From assembly GCA_029379385.1 (NCBI GenBank), contig CM055605.1:14667001-14731000 (forward strand): 64,000 nt of DNA, read 5' to 3'. This document shows, piece after piece, positions 1 to 10,566 of the stretch. The stretch comes from Quillaja saponaria (Eukaryota; Streptophyta; Magnoliopsida; Fabales; Quillajaceae). A program made the translations under genes and the position numbers. The notes under the pieces were generated by a model, which ran no database searches, was not told the DNA's origin, and saw only the letters and a program-made list of their open reading frames with translations. Position 1 is the first letter of the stretch, and every line of letters begins with the position of its first letter.

Positions 1-2
1 TG

Positions 3-290
3 GAATTATTCCATGATGCTTGGGAGAGGTTCAACTATCTGCTGAGCATGTGTCCAACTCATGGCCTACCAAATTGGCTTCAACTCCATATCTTTTACAA
101 TGGCTTGCGTGAAACGTCACAGAAAGTGATTGATATTCCAGCTGGTGGAGACTTCATGAATCTTAATATGGACAAAGGTTGTGAGTTGTTGGAGACCTTG
201 GCCAAGCCTTTTATACTCATGAGTGAGTCTACACCAAGTGAGGATAAGCCTATACTAAAAGAGGAGCGAATAGAGACGTCTCAAGAATAG
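3..290 (+). pseudogene. gag fragment of element A
   Basis: The frame is open from base 3 to a stop at 288-290. The residues around AWERFNYLL and the following CPTHGLPNWLQ...FYNGL are the hallmark of the plant Ty3/gypsy gag capsid domain (Pfam retrotransposon gag). In the family this protein forms the virus-like particle in the cytoplasm. The same motif recurs in element B as CPHHGIPTWLQ...FYNGL. The 5' part lies outside the window. The usual continuation with a zinc knuckle or linker and protease is not seen after the stop, so this is a relic. Confidence 0.8.
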
Positions 291-377
291 GTACAAAATT
301 ATATTCCACCATGTATTTATTTCATAAAAGATGAATCACATGAGGAAATCCATGGTGCCCAACCTATTGAGCCTAAT

Positions 378-806
378 TTGGTTATAGAACAAGAGTTCCA
401 TTATAACATCCAAGATGTCCAATTATTGAGTCTCATTTGGTTATTAAAGAAGACTTTCAAAATGAGGAAGGAACTTAAGACTTCAATCCTAGAAGAAAAA
501 CAACAACCTGTTGAGCCTAAATTAACTATAAAAGAGAACAACTATGAAGATCATTTGTGGGTAACTCATCCTTCACCTAAATTGGTCACTAAATTTTATT
601 TTTATGAAGATCCCATGTGGCCAACTCCTCCATCACCTTTCTTAGCATCATACCTCTACACATATCAAGTAAGATTTCTAAAGCCAAGTGATGTTGAGAA
701 CACATGCCAATTACTATCATATATTGCCAAGCTTGAGGGCATCTTGAATCAAGACCTAAACATAGTGTTATATGACACTTATTATGGGCGAAAACCACTT
801 GTTTAG
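378..806 (+). other. Unrecognised reading frame between gag and 3' region of element A
   Basis: A 142-codon open frame with no family I recognise. It contains an internal imperfect duplication: residues near 56-70 (EDHLWVTHPSPKLVTKFYF) and 76-87 (EDPMWPTPPSPFLAS) share the pattern ED..W.T.PSP. It sits where gag-pol linker or pol would be expected, with no intact DxG protease or RT motif. It could be a rearranged gag C-terminus specific to a non-autonomous family, or chance. No function is proposed. Confidence 0.35.
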
Positions 807-2270
807 GAGCACCATGCTAAAGTTAAGCCAACGATTATAAATCAAGTGCTTCTTGAGAGGCAATCCAAGATCGAATTTTATTTTTTTAATCTGTTTTGAT
901 TCTTATTATATGTTCTTTGTTATTTTTTACAGGTTCATTACTTTTTACCTGTTACAAACTAAAGTGCTTTTAACAAAGCCAAGAATTAGTGGGATTTCCA
1001 CCTTACCAGGGAGTCTTTCTCTACTTATTCATTTTATTATTTTACACATTGGGGACAATGTTAGTCTTAAGTTTGTGGGAGGGTTTTATTAGTGTGCTTG
1101 TGTTTTTAGGTTGTTAGTTAGCCATTATTAAGCTTTTATGGTGAAATGCCCTCATCCTATGATAATATTATAGTTTTTATGTGATCTTTGAATTCATGTT
1201 AAATTATTAAGTTAGTAGCATTGTAGAACGTGATTTCCAATACATATTATGCACTTGATCTTTTTCTTGGGATTGTTTTGTTTATTTAAAGACTGTTTAT
1301 ATTTAGAAAGTTCATATTTATTTAGGAACCTTCTAATTTGTTTGATTCTCTTTTAAGGAAAAATCCTAGACAAGACTAAGTTAGGGACGTGATTTAGGCT
1401 ATCTTTGGACCGTTTGAGTTTTTTTAAGCTTACCATGATTTATATTATATTTTTAGTTACCCTATTGAGCTTATATTGCCTTTTCTTTGACACCCACAAA
1501 ATTTTGCGTAACCAATTTTTTTAAATTCCAATTTTGTGCCCCTACTCTTAAACATGTTGATCATTTTATGAATATATTAAGCTATGTTTTAAGAAAAAGG
1601 AGGAAAGGTTGGAGTGAAAGAAAAAAAAAAGTATATCTTTTGTAACTCTTGATCACCCCTATATTAATAACAAAAAGAAATAAGTTTGGGGGTGTGACAA
1701 GAGTTCAAAAATAAAAAGACAAAAGAAGATGTCAATCAAAGTAGAAAACGACATGAAGTGGTGGAAAAGAAAAAAGTATGCCAAGTGGGTATTAGTTGGG
1801 TGGTGAAAAAAGCTCTTCAAAGGTCTAGAGTGATCTATGTGCTTAGGATAACTAAAATTTCCTTTATCATACCATTACCCTAGTGTGCATTACAAGCTTT
1901 ATAAAGATCTATTAATCCTTGACTTAGTGGAGTCTACACAGTGGAAAAAGAGTTGAAAAGCAAACTAAAGGGGTTTGAGTGCTAAGCTAGATTTACTTAA
2001 ACATAAACTTGTTCAAATTGTATGCATTCCTTTGTTAAAAGATCATACACACACATATTGGAAATCTATTTGAATGTGTTTCTTGCTCTTGAATTGAAAT
2101 ATAAATTTGAATGATACCTATGGTTGACATTTAGTTATAGATCATGTGAAACTTATGAGACCATGTTGGGGATGTCAATGTGTTAGTGTGATGCATTTTT
2201 GGCTATGTGTCTTTGTTTGTGTTTTAGTTTTTCTTTTGCTCGAGGACTAGCAAAATCTCAAGTTTGGGGA
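807..2270 (+). other. 3' non-coding region of element A
   Basis: No gene is seen. Two short boxes identify the stretch as the region downstream of pol in Athila/Tat-like elements. A box near 843-866 (aagtgcttcttgagaggcaa) recurs inverted at 5069-5092 and 20365-20388. A cattggggacaatg-type box at 1048-1062 is followed by a G-rich tract and recurs inverted near 4845-4880 and 15178-15205. From about 1050 the sequence is matched in inverse orientation by element B up to about 4870. The region ends in the polypurine tract before the LTR at 2271. Confidence 0.65.
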
Positions 2271-2520
2271 TGTGATAAGTCTATGAAATAGCCTTATTAC
2301 ATGTCCTTTTTATTCATATTATTTACTATGTTATTGAGTTTTAGTTTGATATTTTCTTAGTTGAGTCATTTGCTTTAAAATGTTGAATCCTTAGTTGAGT
2401 ATCTTAGGATTTAGCCTTTATTTAGGAATTACATTGATTCTTAACTTAATTTGTGTGTTTTGAAGATTTAATGCTTAAAGGAAACCCCTTTGAAGTCCAA
2501 GTACAGTCAAACAAGGATTT
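2271..2520 (+). repeat. LTR of element A, truncated (U3 start)
   Basis: Begins TGTGATAAGTC directly after a purine tract (agtttgggga), as expected for the start of a 3' LTR. About 250 bp align in reverse with the B LTR start at 3635 and downwards. The homology stops at about 2520, where the sequence turns into the opposite-strand LTR of element B. Confidence 0.7.
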
Positions 2521-3635
2521 CTTATTCAATTATAAGTATCATTCTAATTTCTTATAATTATACCTTACTTAACTAATTCACTATATGTCTATGAGAATTC
2601 AATTAAGCTAGATTCATTAAGACTAGATCTAAATTAGTTACAAAAGGTATATAAGTATATATCTATCCTATATACGAATCAAATTCAAACAATTAGGTGA
2701 ATGAATTCAAACATGTGCTATATCATTCAAGGCTAAACCTAGATTTCCTTATTCAAGATTCCTCTAAGTTACCAAATCAATCTAGTTGGTGATCAAGCAA
2801 TTAAAGGCATTAAGCATGGAATGAAATAAATAACATAAATACCAAACCCTAAGCAATCTATAGGCAAATTTATGTCAACCTACATGTGAGTTCTATTGTA
2901 ATCCTATATAGGAAATTACTCCATGCTACTCAGTGTAAACATAGATTTAAATAATAAAAACATTAAGCAAATACAAGAAAATAAAGAAGAAGTAGAATAA
3001 AGAAAACTATAAAGTTCATCAGTCTTCAAGCTTTAGCTATCCTTGCTCCTTGCACTCTTGATTGCCTCTTAATCTCCAGAACTTCTTAGCTTAATTTGTG
3101 TCTATATATTCCCTAATTAAAAAAGAACTTAATTCAAACTAAGAATCAAGCTCATGCCCTAGCACTGAAGTTCCGACACCTTAGCACTGAAAATCAGAGT
3201 AGGAAGTCATAGTTGGGCGCCTAGGCACTGCTTTTCTAGCACCTAGGTGCCAGCTTGTCCTTCCTTGAGCTCCTAGGCACCCACTTCCTGGCACCAAGAC
3301 CCCAGTCCTCTCTACCTAGATGGTTTTTTCACGATTTTAGGAGTTATGGCGCCTCTTTTTAGTGGCCATAGTGCCTGATCTGTAGAAAATCCTTGTTTAA
3401 CTCTACTTTGATTTCAAAGCGGATTCCTTTAAGCATTAAACCTTCAAAACACATAAACTAAGTTAAGAATGAATGGAGTTCCTAATTTAAAATTAAATCC
3501 TAAGCATACTCAACTAGGATTCGATACTTTAAAATAAATTACTCAACTAAGCAACAATCAAACTAAAAATAAAAAACATAGCAAATAATATGAATAAAAA
3601 GGATATGTTCTAAGGCTATTTCTAGACTTAGCACA
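2521..3635 (-). repeat. 3' LTR of element B (U5 end missing)
   Basis: Minus-strand start TGTGCTAAGTC at 3635, right after the purine tract. From 2521 upwards it follows the same sequence as 7981-8945 in the other LTR (for example the shared block cttattcaat...tataccttacttaac). A short GC-rich island at about 3160-3370 carries repeated CCTAGG-centred words. A TATA-like tatatattcc lies at about 3103. Confidence 0.75.
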
Positions 3636-5022
3636 CCCTCAAACTAAGGTTTTGTTGGTCCTCGAGCAAAAGAAAAATTAAAACACGAATGAAAACAAAT
3701 AGGCCAAAATACATCATACTAAAACAATGTCATCCTCAATATGCTCCCAAAAGTTTCACTTGACCTTTAACTAAATGTCAACCATAGGTATCATTCAACT
3801 TTATATTTCAATTGAAGAGTAAGCAACACATTCAAATGGATTCTCAATGTGTGTGTGTGTATGATCTTTTAACAAAGTGTGCATGCAATCCGGATAAGTT
3901 TATGTCTAAGTAAATCCAACTTAGCACTCAAACCTTATTAGTTTGCTTTTCAACTCTCTCTCCACTACTCCACTAAGTCAAGAATCAATAAGCCTTTTTT
4001 AAGCTTGTAATCTAGGCTAGGGTAATGGTATGATAAAGGAAATTTTAAGCCTTAAATTACCCTAAGCACATAGATCACTCTAGACCCTTGAAAAACTCTT
4101 TTCACTACCCAAGTAATACCCACTAGGCATAATATTTTCTTTTCTACCATTTCATGTCTTTTTCTTTTGCCCTTTTTTTTTTTTTCAACTCTTATCACAC
4201 CCCCACACTTATTTCTTTTTTATTATGCATATAGGGGTGATCAAGATGTACAAATTTATACTCTTTTTTTTTTTTCCCCAATAATTCCAACCTTTTTTCC
4301 TTTTTTCCTTTTCTCCTTTTCTCCTTTTCTCCTTTTCTCCTTTTCTTAGCATAGCTCAAGATATTCCTAGAATGATCAACATACCTAAGAGTAAGGGTTC
4401 AAAACTAGGATTTTAAAAAGAATGGTTAGGCAAAAAGTTTTGTTGGTATCCAAGAAAAGACAAATTAAGGATATAATATAAAACATGGTAAACTTAAAAA
4501 GGCTCAAATGATCAAAAGATGGCCTAAATCATTTCCCAAGCTTAGTCTTATCTAGGATTTTTCCTCAAGAGAGAATCAAACAAATTATAAGGTTCCTAAC
4601 TAAGTATGAACTTCTTGAGCATAAACGGTCTCTAAATAACAAAACAATCCTAAGAAAAAAATCAAGTGCATAATATAAGTTGGAAATCACATCCTATAAT
4701 ACTACTGACTTAAGAATTTAACATGAATGTCAAGATCATATGAAAACTAAAAAATTATCATAGGATGAAGGGATTTCATCATAAAAGCATAATACATCTT
4801 AGCTAACTAATAACCTAAAAACACAAGCACACCAATAAAACTCTCCCCAAAGCTTAAGACTAACATTATCCTTAATGTGTAAAATAAATATAGGATAAGG
4901 ATAGAAAAACTCCCTAGCATTAAAGCATGATGAAAAGTTCATTAATCCTTGGCCTTGTTAAAAGCATCTAAGTTCGTAGAAGGTAAAAAATGATGAACCT
5001 GCAAAAATAAGAATTCAAATAG

Positions 5023-5053
<31 letters not shown>

Positions 5054-5100
5054 TTAGAAAATTAGGTTGCCTCCTAAGAAGTGCTTGATTTATAGTTGTC
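3636..5100 (-). other. 3' non-coding region of element B
   Basis: No gene. It is the inverted counterpart of 1050-2270 in element A: box cttaagactaacattatcc at about 4854, T/C-rich tracts at 4170-4345, and the gcctcctaagaagtgcttg box at 5069-5087. A 28-bp A-run (5023-5050) sits just before this box. Element D has a shorter A-run at the same place (about 20318), so the run is an expanded native feature and not a poly(A) tail. Confidence 0.65.
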
Positions 5101-5118
5101 GGCTTGACTTTTACATTC

Positions 5119-5830
5119 TTAGCCCTTATCCTCCAAAACAATGGAGGTCTTATCTTTCAAAGAGTACTTGAACTTCTTTTGATTCCTCTTGTATTTCCTC
5201 CTTGAGCTTTCCTTGGCCAACTCTTTCATGATACCAAGCTTATCCTTTGATAGCTTTGGCCTCCCCGGTTTTAGATCCCACCACTTGATAACTTCCTTCT
5301 TAATTGAGCTTTTATTATTCAATGGTGGTTTGTTAGCAATTGAAGGGTGCTTCAGTATCAAGGATTTATCAGGAGGAATACTTAACTCTTGATTTCCTTC
5401 TTTTTAGCTTCATGCACCACTTCAATGGCATAGTACTCTTCTTATTTGGAAGGAAGGTTTATAGCCTTAATGACATGGAACTTCACTTCTTGGTCTTGAA
5501 CTCTCATAGTAAGTTCTCCTCCTTACACATCTATAAGAGTTCCACTAGTTGCTAGGAGCGGTCTCCCTAATATTATGGGCATTTCTTTGTCTTTCTCCAT
5601 GTCAAGGATGAGGAAGTTGGCTAGAAATATAAGCTTATCCACCTTAACTAGAACATCTTCAATTATGCCCATTGGATAAGTATAAGACCGATCTATAAGT
5701 TGTAATGTCGCCTTGGTGGGCTCAATTTTCCCTTTTTTAAGACTAAGCTTTTGCAATATAGAAAAGGGCATCAAGTTGATGCTAGCTCCCAAATTACATA
5801 AAGCTTTCCCACAAAATTAATAGCCAATAG
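5119..5830 (-). pseudogene. Aspartic protease remnant of element B
   Basis: Reading frames at 5523-5792 and 5119-5361 (minus). GASINLMP, then VLVKVDKLIF, ILDMEKDKEMPIILGRP and GTLIDV, is the conserved Ty3/gypsy retropepsin core that cleaves the Gag-Pol polyprotein. The residue before LGAS, normally the catalytic Asp of DxG, is read as Asn (codon at 5793-5795), with a stop a few codons upstream. This copy should therefore be inactive. The C-terminal Lys-rich 80 codons (5119-5361) have no RT signature. Confidence 0.8.
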
Positions 5831-5989
5831 AAATTAAAATATTGAAACTAACCGGATCTTTAAGCTTTGGTGGTAGTTTCTTTTGGAGAATAACATTACA
5901 CTCTTTGGTCAAGGTAATCATTTCATTATCCTTTATTTTTCACTTCTTGGATAATATATCCTTCATGAACTTGACATAAGTTAGCATTT

Positions 5990-7450
5990 GTTCAAGAGCT
6001 TCAGTGAATGGAATGTTAAAGTGAACCTTCTTGAATACCTCCCAAAATTTCTTGAACTGTATATCAAGTTTTGGCTTTTGGAAGCATTAAGGAAAAGGTA
6101 GGGGTGGATGTGAATCAGCCTTCTCTTTTAGAGCTTGGTCCTCTTTCTTTTCATTCACAATTTCCTCATCAACTTGCTTGGAAGGATTTTCAGCTTGCTA
6201 GGGTGATGCTTCTCCCTCTTTACCACTCCTTAAAGTGATAGTCTTGCAATGCTCTAAGTTTGGATCTCCCCCTCGGGTTTGGCTTGGTATCATTAGGTAG
6301 AACACCTTGAAGACAGCTTGTGAGAGCATTGGCCAACTGGCCTATTTGATTCTTAAAGGTCCTTAACGATGTAGCTTGACTTTGAATAATGGAGTCTGTC
6401 TTAGATATGTATTGCACGAACATGTCTTCAATGTTTGGCTTCTTTTCAGAGCTGCTACTCTTTATTGTTCTTGAAAACCCCATGGATAAGTAAGTTTTAC
6501 TTCATAAGATTGCCCTGGATTGCTGCAAGAAAAATTTAGATGATTCTCCACCTTGGATTATAGTTGTTGGACTAAGGGTTTTGTTAGGCTACCTATTTAC
6601 CTAAATAATTTGCTGATTCAAGATTATTTGGGAAAATATTATTTGCATAGCTATCCCCACAAATCTCAAAAACTATAACTTGGCTTTTGTTTGGTTACAA
6701 CCTAAATATGTTAATCTTCTTAGATAACACTGCCACTTGTGCAGTTAATCCAATAATGACATCAAACTCATGAATTCCAGTTACTTTTCGAGTTGCCAAC
6801 CTTTTGAAAGGCCATTGATAATTGTTGGAGGCCAACTCCTCAAACAATTTCATAAATGGACTTCCCATTAATGCTTCTTCAGTTACCGCATCAATTATGG
6901 TCCTTGTTTGGTGTACTAACCCATTATAAAAGTCTTGGGCTTGTAGCCATGTTGGTATACCATGATGGGGACATCTTCTAAGCAACTCTTTGAATCTTTT
7001 CCAAGTATCATATAAGGACTCCGACACCAATTGGATGAATGAAGTGATATCATTTCGCAATTTCGCCGTTTTGGCCTATGGAAAGAACTTGGCTAAGAAT
7101 TTTTGGGCCAAACCTTCCCACAATATAATTGAGTTAGATGGGAATGCTAGAAGCCAACTTTTTTCCTTTTCTCAAAGTAAGAAAGGAAAGAGGTGTAACT
7201 GTAGTGCATCATTGGAAATTCTGTTGATATTGAAAGTGTCACAAAGCTCTAAAAAGCTTATTATGTGGGAGTTTGGATCATCATTTTGTAATCTAGCAAA
7301 TTGATTCATTTGTTGAATCATTTGGATTTGGAAAGGCTTGATCTCAAAATTCTTGGCTTGAATAGGCAGCCTTAGGATGCTCGAATGGAGGTCTTGCATA
7401 AGAAGGACTGCATAATTCCTCAAGTGCTTAGATTCTTGATTTTCAGCCAT
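5990..7450 (-). pseudogene. gag remnant of element B
   Basis: Three minus-strand frames cover the gag region. 7172-7450 starts MAENQESKHLRNYAV and holds the N-terminal part with DDPNSHIISFLELCDTF. 6695-7060 carries the capsid motif CPHHGIPTWLQAQDFYNGL and ASNNYQWP. 6220-6483 carries the linker with IEDMFVQYISKTDSIIQSQA and LRTFKNQIGQLA. The order matches Athila-like gag. The breaks between frames are frameshifts or stops, so this is a pseudogene. The start is taken as the Met at 7450 because it follows the primer site and leader with normal spacing. Confidence 0.8.
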
Positions 7451-7652
7451 AGTTAGTCCTTGATTCGAAGCTTATGGCTTTCCTTTCTAAGTCATTGATA
7501 AGTTCTATCAATCTAGGGATCAAAAGGAAGAAGTTCCAAGCTTTGGATTTGTCTCATGCACAATCAAGAGTACTTGAAAAGTAAACAAAAAAGAAAGTTT
7601 GAATTAAAACTAGAATTAACTGGTATTAATATTAACAAATATTAGACTAATT

Positions 7653-7669
7653 CCCTGGCAACGGTGCTA
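7653..7669 (-). promoter_or_regulatory. Primer binding site of element B (tRNA-Asp type)
   Basis: The minus strand reads tagcaccgttgccaggg, close to the tRNA-Asp 3' complement (TGGCGCCGTTGCCGGGG) used by plant Athila/Tat elements. It lies 6 bp from the LTR end. Confidence 0.7.
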
Positions 7670-7675
7670 AAATAT

Positions 7676-8945
7676 TGTTTTCGATATTAATAATGCAAGT
7701 GCATGTATCGTAACAAGTAATATAATGAAAAAGTAGAATGTCTAACCCATAAGGAATTGTAACTAATATCTAGTTAAGTACTAAGATTAACACAATCTTA
7801 ACTTTATTCAAATAAACAAATTAAGGTTGAAAAATTAATCTAATCTAAATCTAACTAATGACACAATAAATTTAATAATTTAATAGGAAAGACCTAGAAT
7901 TATAACTTCCCTCACACTTCACTTGGATTATTATTATCTTAGCATGCTTAGTTATGGTATCAATCTATTAACCTAGGGTTCTTATTCAATTAATTGCTTA
8001 TAATTATACCTTACTTAACTAATTCACTATATGTTTATGAGAATTCAATTAAGCAAGATTCATCAAGACTAGACCTAAATTGATTACACAAGGTATATAA
8101 GTATATGTCTATCCTATATACGAATCAAATTCAAACAACTAGGTGAATGAATTTAAACATGGGCTATATCACTCAAGGCTAAACATAGATTTCCTTCGTC
8201 AAGGTTCTTCTAAGTTACTAAATCAGTCTAATTGGTGATCAAGCAATTAGAGGCATTAATCATGGAATAAAATAAATAACATAAATACCAAACCTTAAGC
8301 AATCCATTGACAAATTTAAGTCAAGCTAGAAGTGAGTTCCATTGTAATCCTAGATAGGGAATTACTCCATGCAGCTTAGTGTAAACGTGGATTTAAACAA
8401 TAAAAATATCAAGCAAATACAAGAAAATAAATAAGGAGCAGAATAAAGAAAACTATAAAGTTCGTCAGTCTTCAAGCTTTAGCTATCCTTATTCCTCTTG
8501 CTCCTTGCACTCTTGATTGCCTCTTAATCTCCAGAACTTCTTAGCTAATCTGTGTTTATATATTCCCCTATATAAACCTCTTTAAATAGGCTTCAAAACC
8601 CTCAAAAAGTAGTCAATTCAGACTACAAACCAAGCCGGTGCCCCAGCACTGAAGTTCTGGCACCTCAGCTTAAAAATCGGAGTAGGAAGTCACCATTGGG
8701 AGCCTAGGCACTACTTTTCTAGCACCTAGGCACTAGCCTGTCATGCAATGGGTGCCTATTCACCTACTTCTTGGTGCCTAGGAGCCAATCTTCTCTGCTA
8801 GGATGTTTTTGCACAATTGTGGGTGCTATGGAGTCCTTTTTCCGTGGCCATGGCACCTGACAAGTAGAAAACCTATGTTTGACTCTACTCTAATTTCAAA
8901 GGGGTTTCCTTCAAGCATTAAACCTTCAAAACAGACAAACTAAGT
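7676..8945 (-). repeat. 5' LTR of element B (U3 start missing)
   Basis: Begins TGTTTTCGATA on the + strand (the U5 end of a minus-strand LTR) next to the primer site. It matches 2521-3470 from position 7981 onwards. Homology ends at about 8945 (aaactaagt), where an LTR of opposite orientation starts. It contains the same CCTAGG-rich island at about 8640-8850. Confidence 0.75.
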
Positions 8946-9929
8946 CAGAACTTCAGTGTTGCTGCGCCGACTCAATTCTTACTCCAAGTTGAACTCTTTT
9001 TGAAGGTTTTAAAGCCTATTTAAAAATGTTTATGTTGGGGAATATAGACACATAAGTTTAGTAACGAAAGTCTAGAGTTTAGAGGCATCAAAAGTGCAAG
9101 GAGCAAGAGGAGCTTGGAGATGTTTAAAGATTGAAGCCTGACAACCATCATTTCTTCATTCTACTCTTTCCTTTTCTTGTATTTATTTGATGTTTTCTTT
9201 ATATGAATCCATGTTTACACTAAGTAGCATGGAGTAGTTACTTCTTTAGGATTGCAATGGAACTCAACATGTAGCTTGATTTTATGTTTTTAATATGATT
9301 GCTAAGGGTTTAATACATGAATTTTTTATCTTATTCTATTCTTTATTCTTCTAATTGATTAGCTACTAATCAGATTGATTTGGTAACTTAAAGGAATTTT
9401 GACTAAGGAAATCTAGGTTTAGCCTTCAATAAGATAGCACTTGTTTGAATTCATTCACATGTTTGTTTGAATTTGATTTGTATGTAGGATAGAAATATAC
9501 CTCCATACCTTGTGTAACCATGTTAGGTCTATTCTTAATGAGTCTATCTTAATTCAATTCTCATAAAAATATAGTGAATCGGTTAAATTAGATATTTTTA
9601 TAAGCAATTTGAAAGATACTTATAATTATATAAGAACCCCAGGTTAGTAATTCGGTATAACAACTAAGCATGATAAGATAATAATAATCCAAGTGAGTGT
9701 TAAGGGAAGTTATAATTCTAGATTTCTCCATTATATTCTTACGTTTGCTTGCTTTAGTCTAGTTTAGTTAGTTATAAATCTCTTTAAAGTCATTTGTTTG
9801 GATAAAGCTAGGATTGGTTAATTTTAGTACTTAGCAATAGTTAGATCTAATTCTTCGTAAGTTCAACACTCTACTTACACTTTATTACTTGTTCACGATA
9901 TATGCACTTGCATGGGAAATCTGACAACA
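8946..9929 (+). repeat. Partial Athila-like LTR, plus orientation
   Basis: From gttgctgcgccg to about 9928 the sequence follows the same plan as the complete solo LTR at 56509-57899: gaactctttttgaaggtttt, the block around ggattgcaatggaactcaacatgtagctt, and the end ttacttgttcacgatatatgcacttg. The first roughly 400 bp are missing. It is fused at its left to an inverted LTR and at its right to the truncated 5' LTR of element C. Confidence 0.65.
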
Positions 9930-10535
9930 ACTTTGTTTGCCAAAATTCTTCGTCCTTCCTCCTGCTAGTCACTTTACCTTCAACCAACCGCCCCGAAGCT
10001 TGATTATAGCAGCCACATAACAACAAAATTCAGGGCCTTTGAAGTCACTTTGTAGCCATGACTTCCATAGAAGCTTGCCAACCATTAATGTGTGCAGCTC
10101 CCTAAGTTTTTTAGCTGGGAAGTAGGTAGTTTAAGGTTGAATTTCAAGAGTTGTATTAGCTCCTTTCACACATAGTAGCAACCAGTTTTGGAGGGCAGTA
10201 GCTTTCCTTGCAACCAAATTTGGGTATGATGTTTTGGGGGTTAGTTTCCAATGGATTTCCTTATGTTCTTGTAACCAATTGCTATTATTTTGTTATATTT
10301 AAGTATTAGTGGTAGGATATGAGTTGGTTATGAAAAGAAGTCTATGAATAAGGAATATACATGGTAGTTAAATGATTATAGGAAGACAAAATCTTAGAAT
10401 GTTTGTATTTATGTGGAAATTATACAGATTCAAGCTCTTGATAGCTTTTAAATAGCTAAACCAATATTAAGGTTGATGTTTGGAATATGGCTAGTGTGGA
10501 AAGTGAAGGATTTATATTTGTTCTCTTGGTGTATG

Positions 10536-10566
<31 letters not shown>

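Larger units (their letters stand above)
1..2520 (+). mobile_element. Element A: truncated Athila-like Ty3/gypsy element
   Basis: The 3' part of an LTR retrotransposon enters from the left edge of the window. In order it shows the end of a gag domain (3-290), an unrecognised reading frame (378-806), a long non-coding 3' region with boxes shared with elements B and D, a polypurine tract (agtttgggga, 2261-2270) and the first 250 bp of an LTR starting TGTGATAAG at 2271. No protease, reverse transcriptase or integrase lies between gag and the 3' region, so the copy is non-autonomous or internally deleted. The LTR is cut at about 2520, where an LTR of opposite orientation (element B) begins. Confidence 0.75.
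2521..8945 (-). mobile_element. Element B: gag-protease-only Athila-like gypsy element
   Basis: Read on the minus strand it has a 5' LTR (7676-8945), a tRNA-Asp-type primer site (7653-7669), gag (7450 downwards), protease (about 5800-5500), a 3' non-coding region with the Athila-type boxes, a purine tract (about 3636-3650) and a 3' LTR (3635 down to 2521). Reverse transcriptase, RNase H and integrase are missing. The protease frame is followed almost directly by the aggcaacc-type box found downstream of integrase in element D. Both LTRs are truncated, on different sides: the 3' LTR lacks about 310 bp at its U5 end and the 5' LTR lacks about 165 bp at its U3 end. A full LTR would be roughly 1.4 kb. 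Confidence 0.75.

Noticed and set aside
5023..5050. A-run as a poly(A) tail of a retroposed gene or LINE
   Set aside because: It sits inside the conserved 3' region of element B, and element D has an A-run at the equivalent place (about 20318).
7653..7669. tRNA gene fragment
   Set aside because: Only the 17 bases complementary to the tRNA 3' end are present, next to an LTR, so it is a primer binding site.
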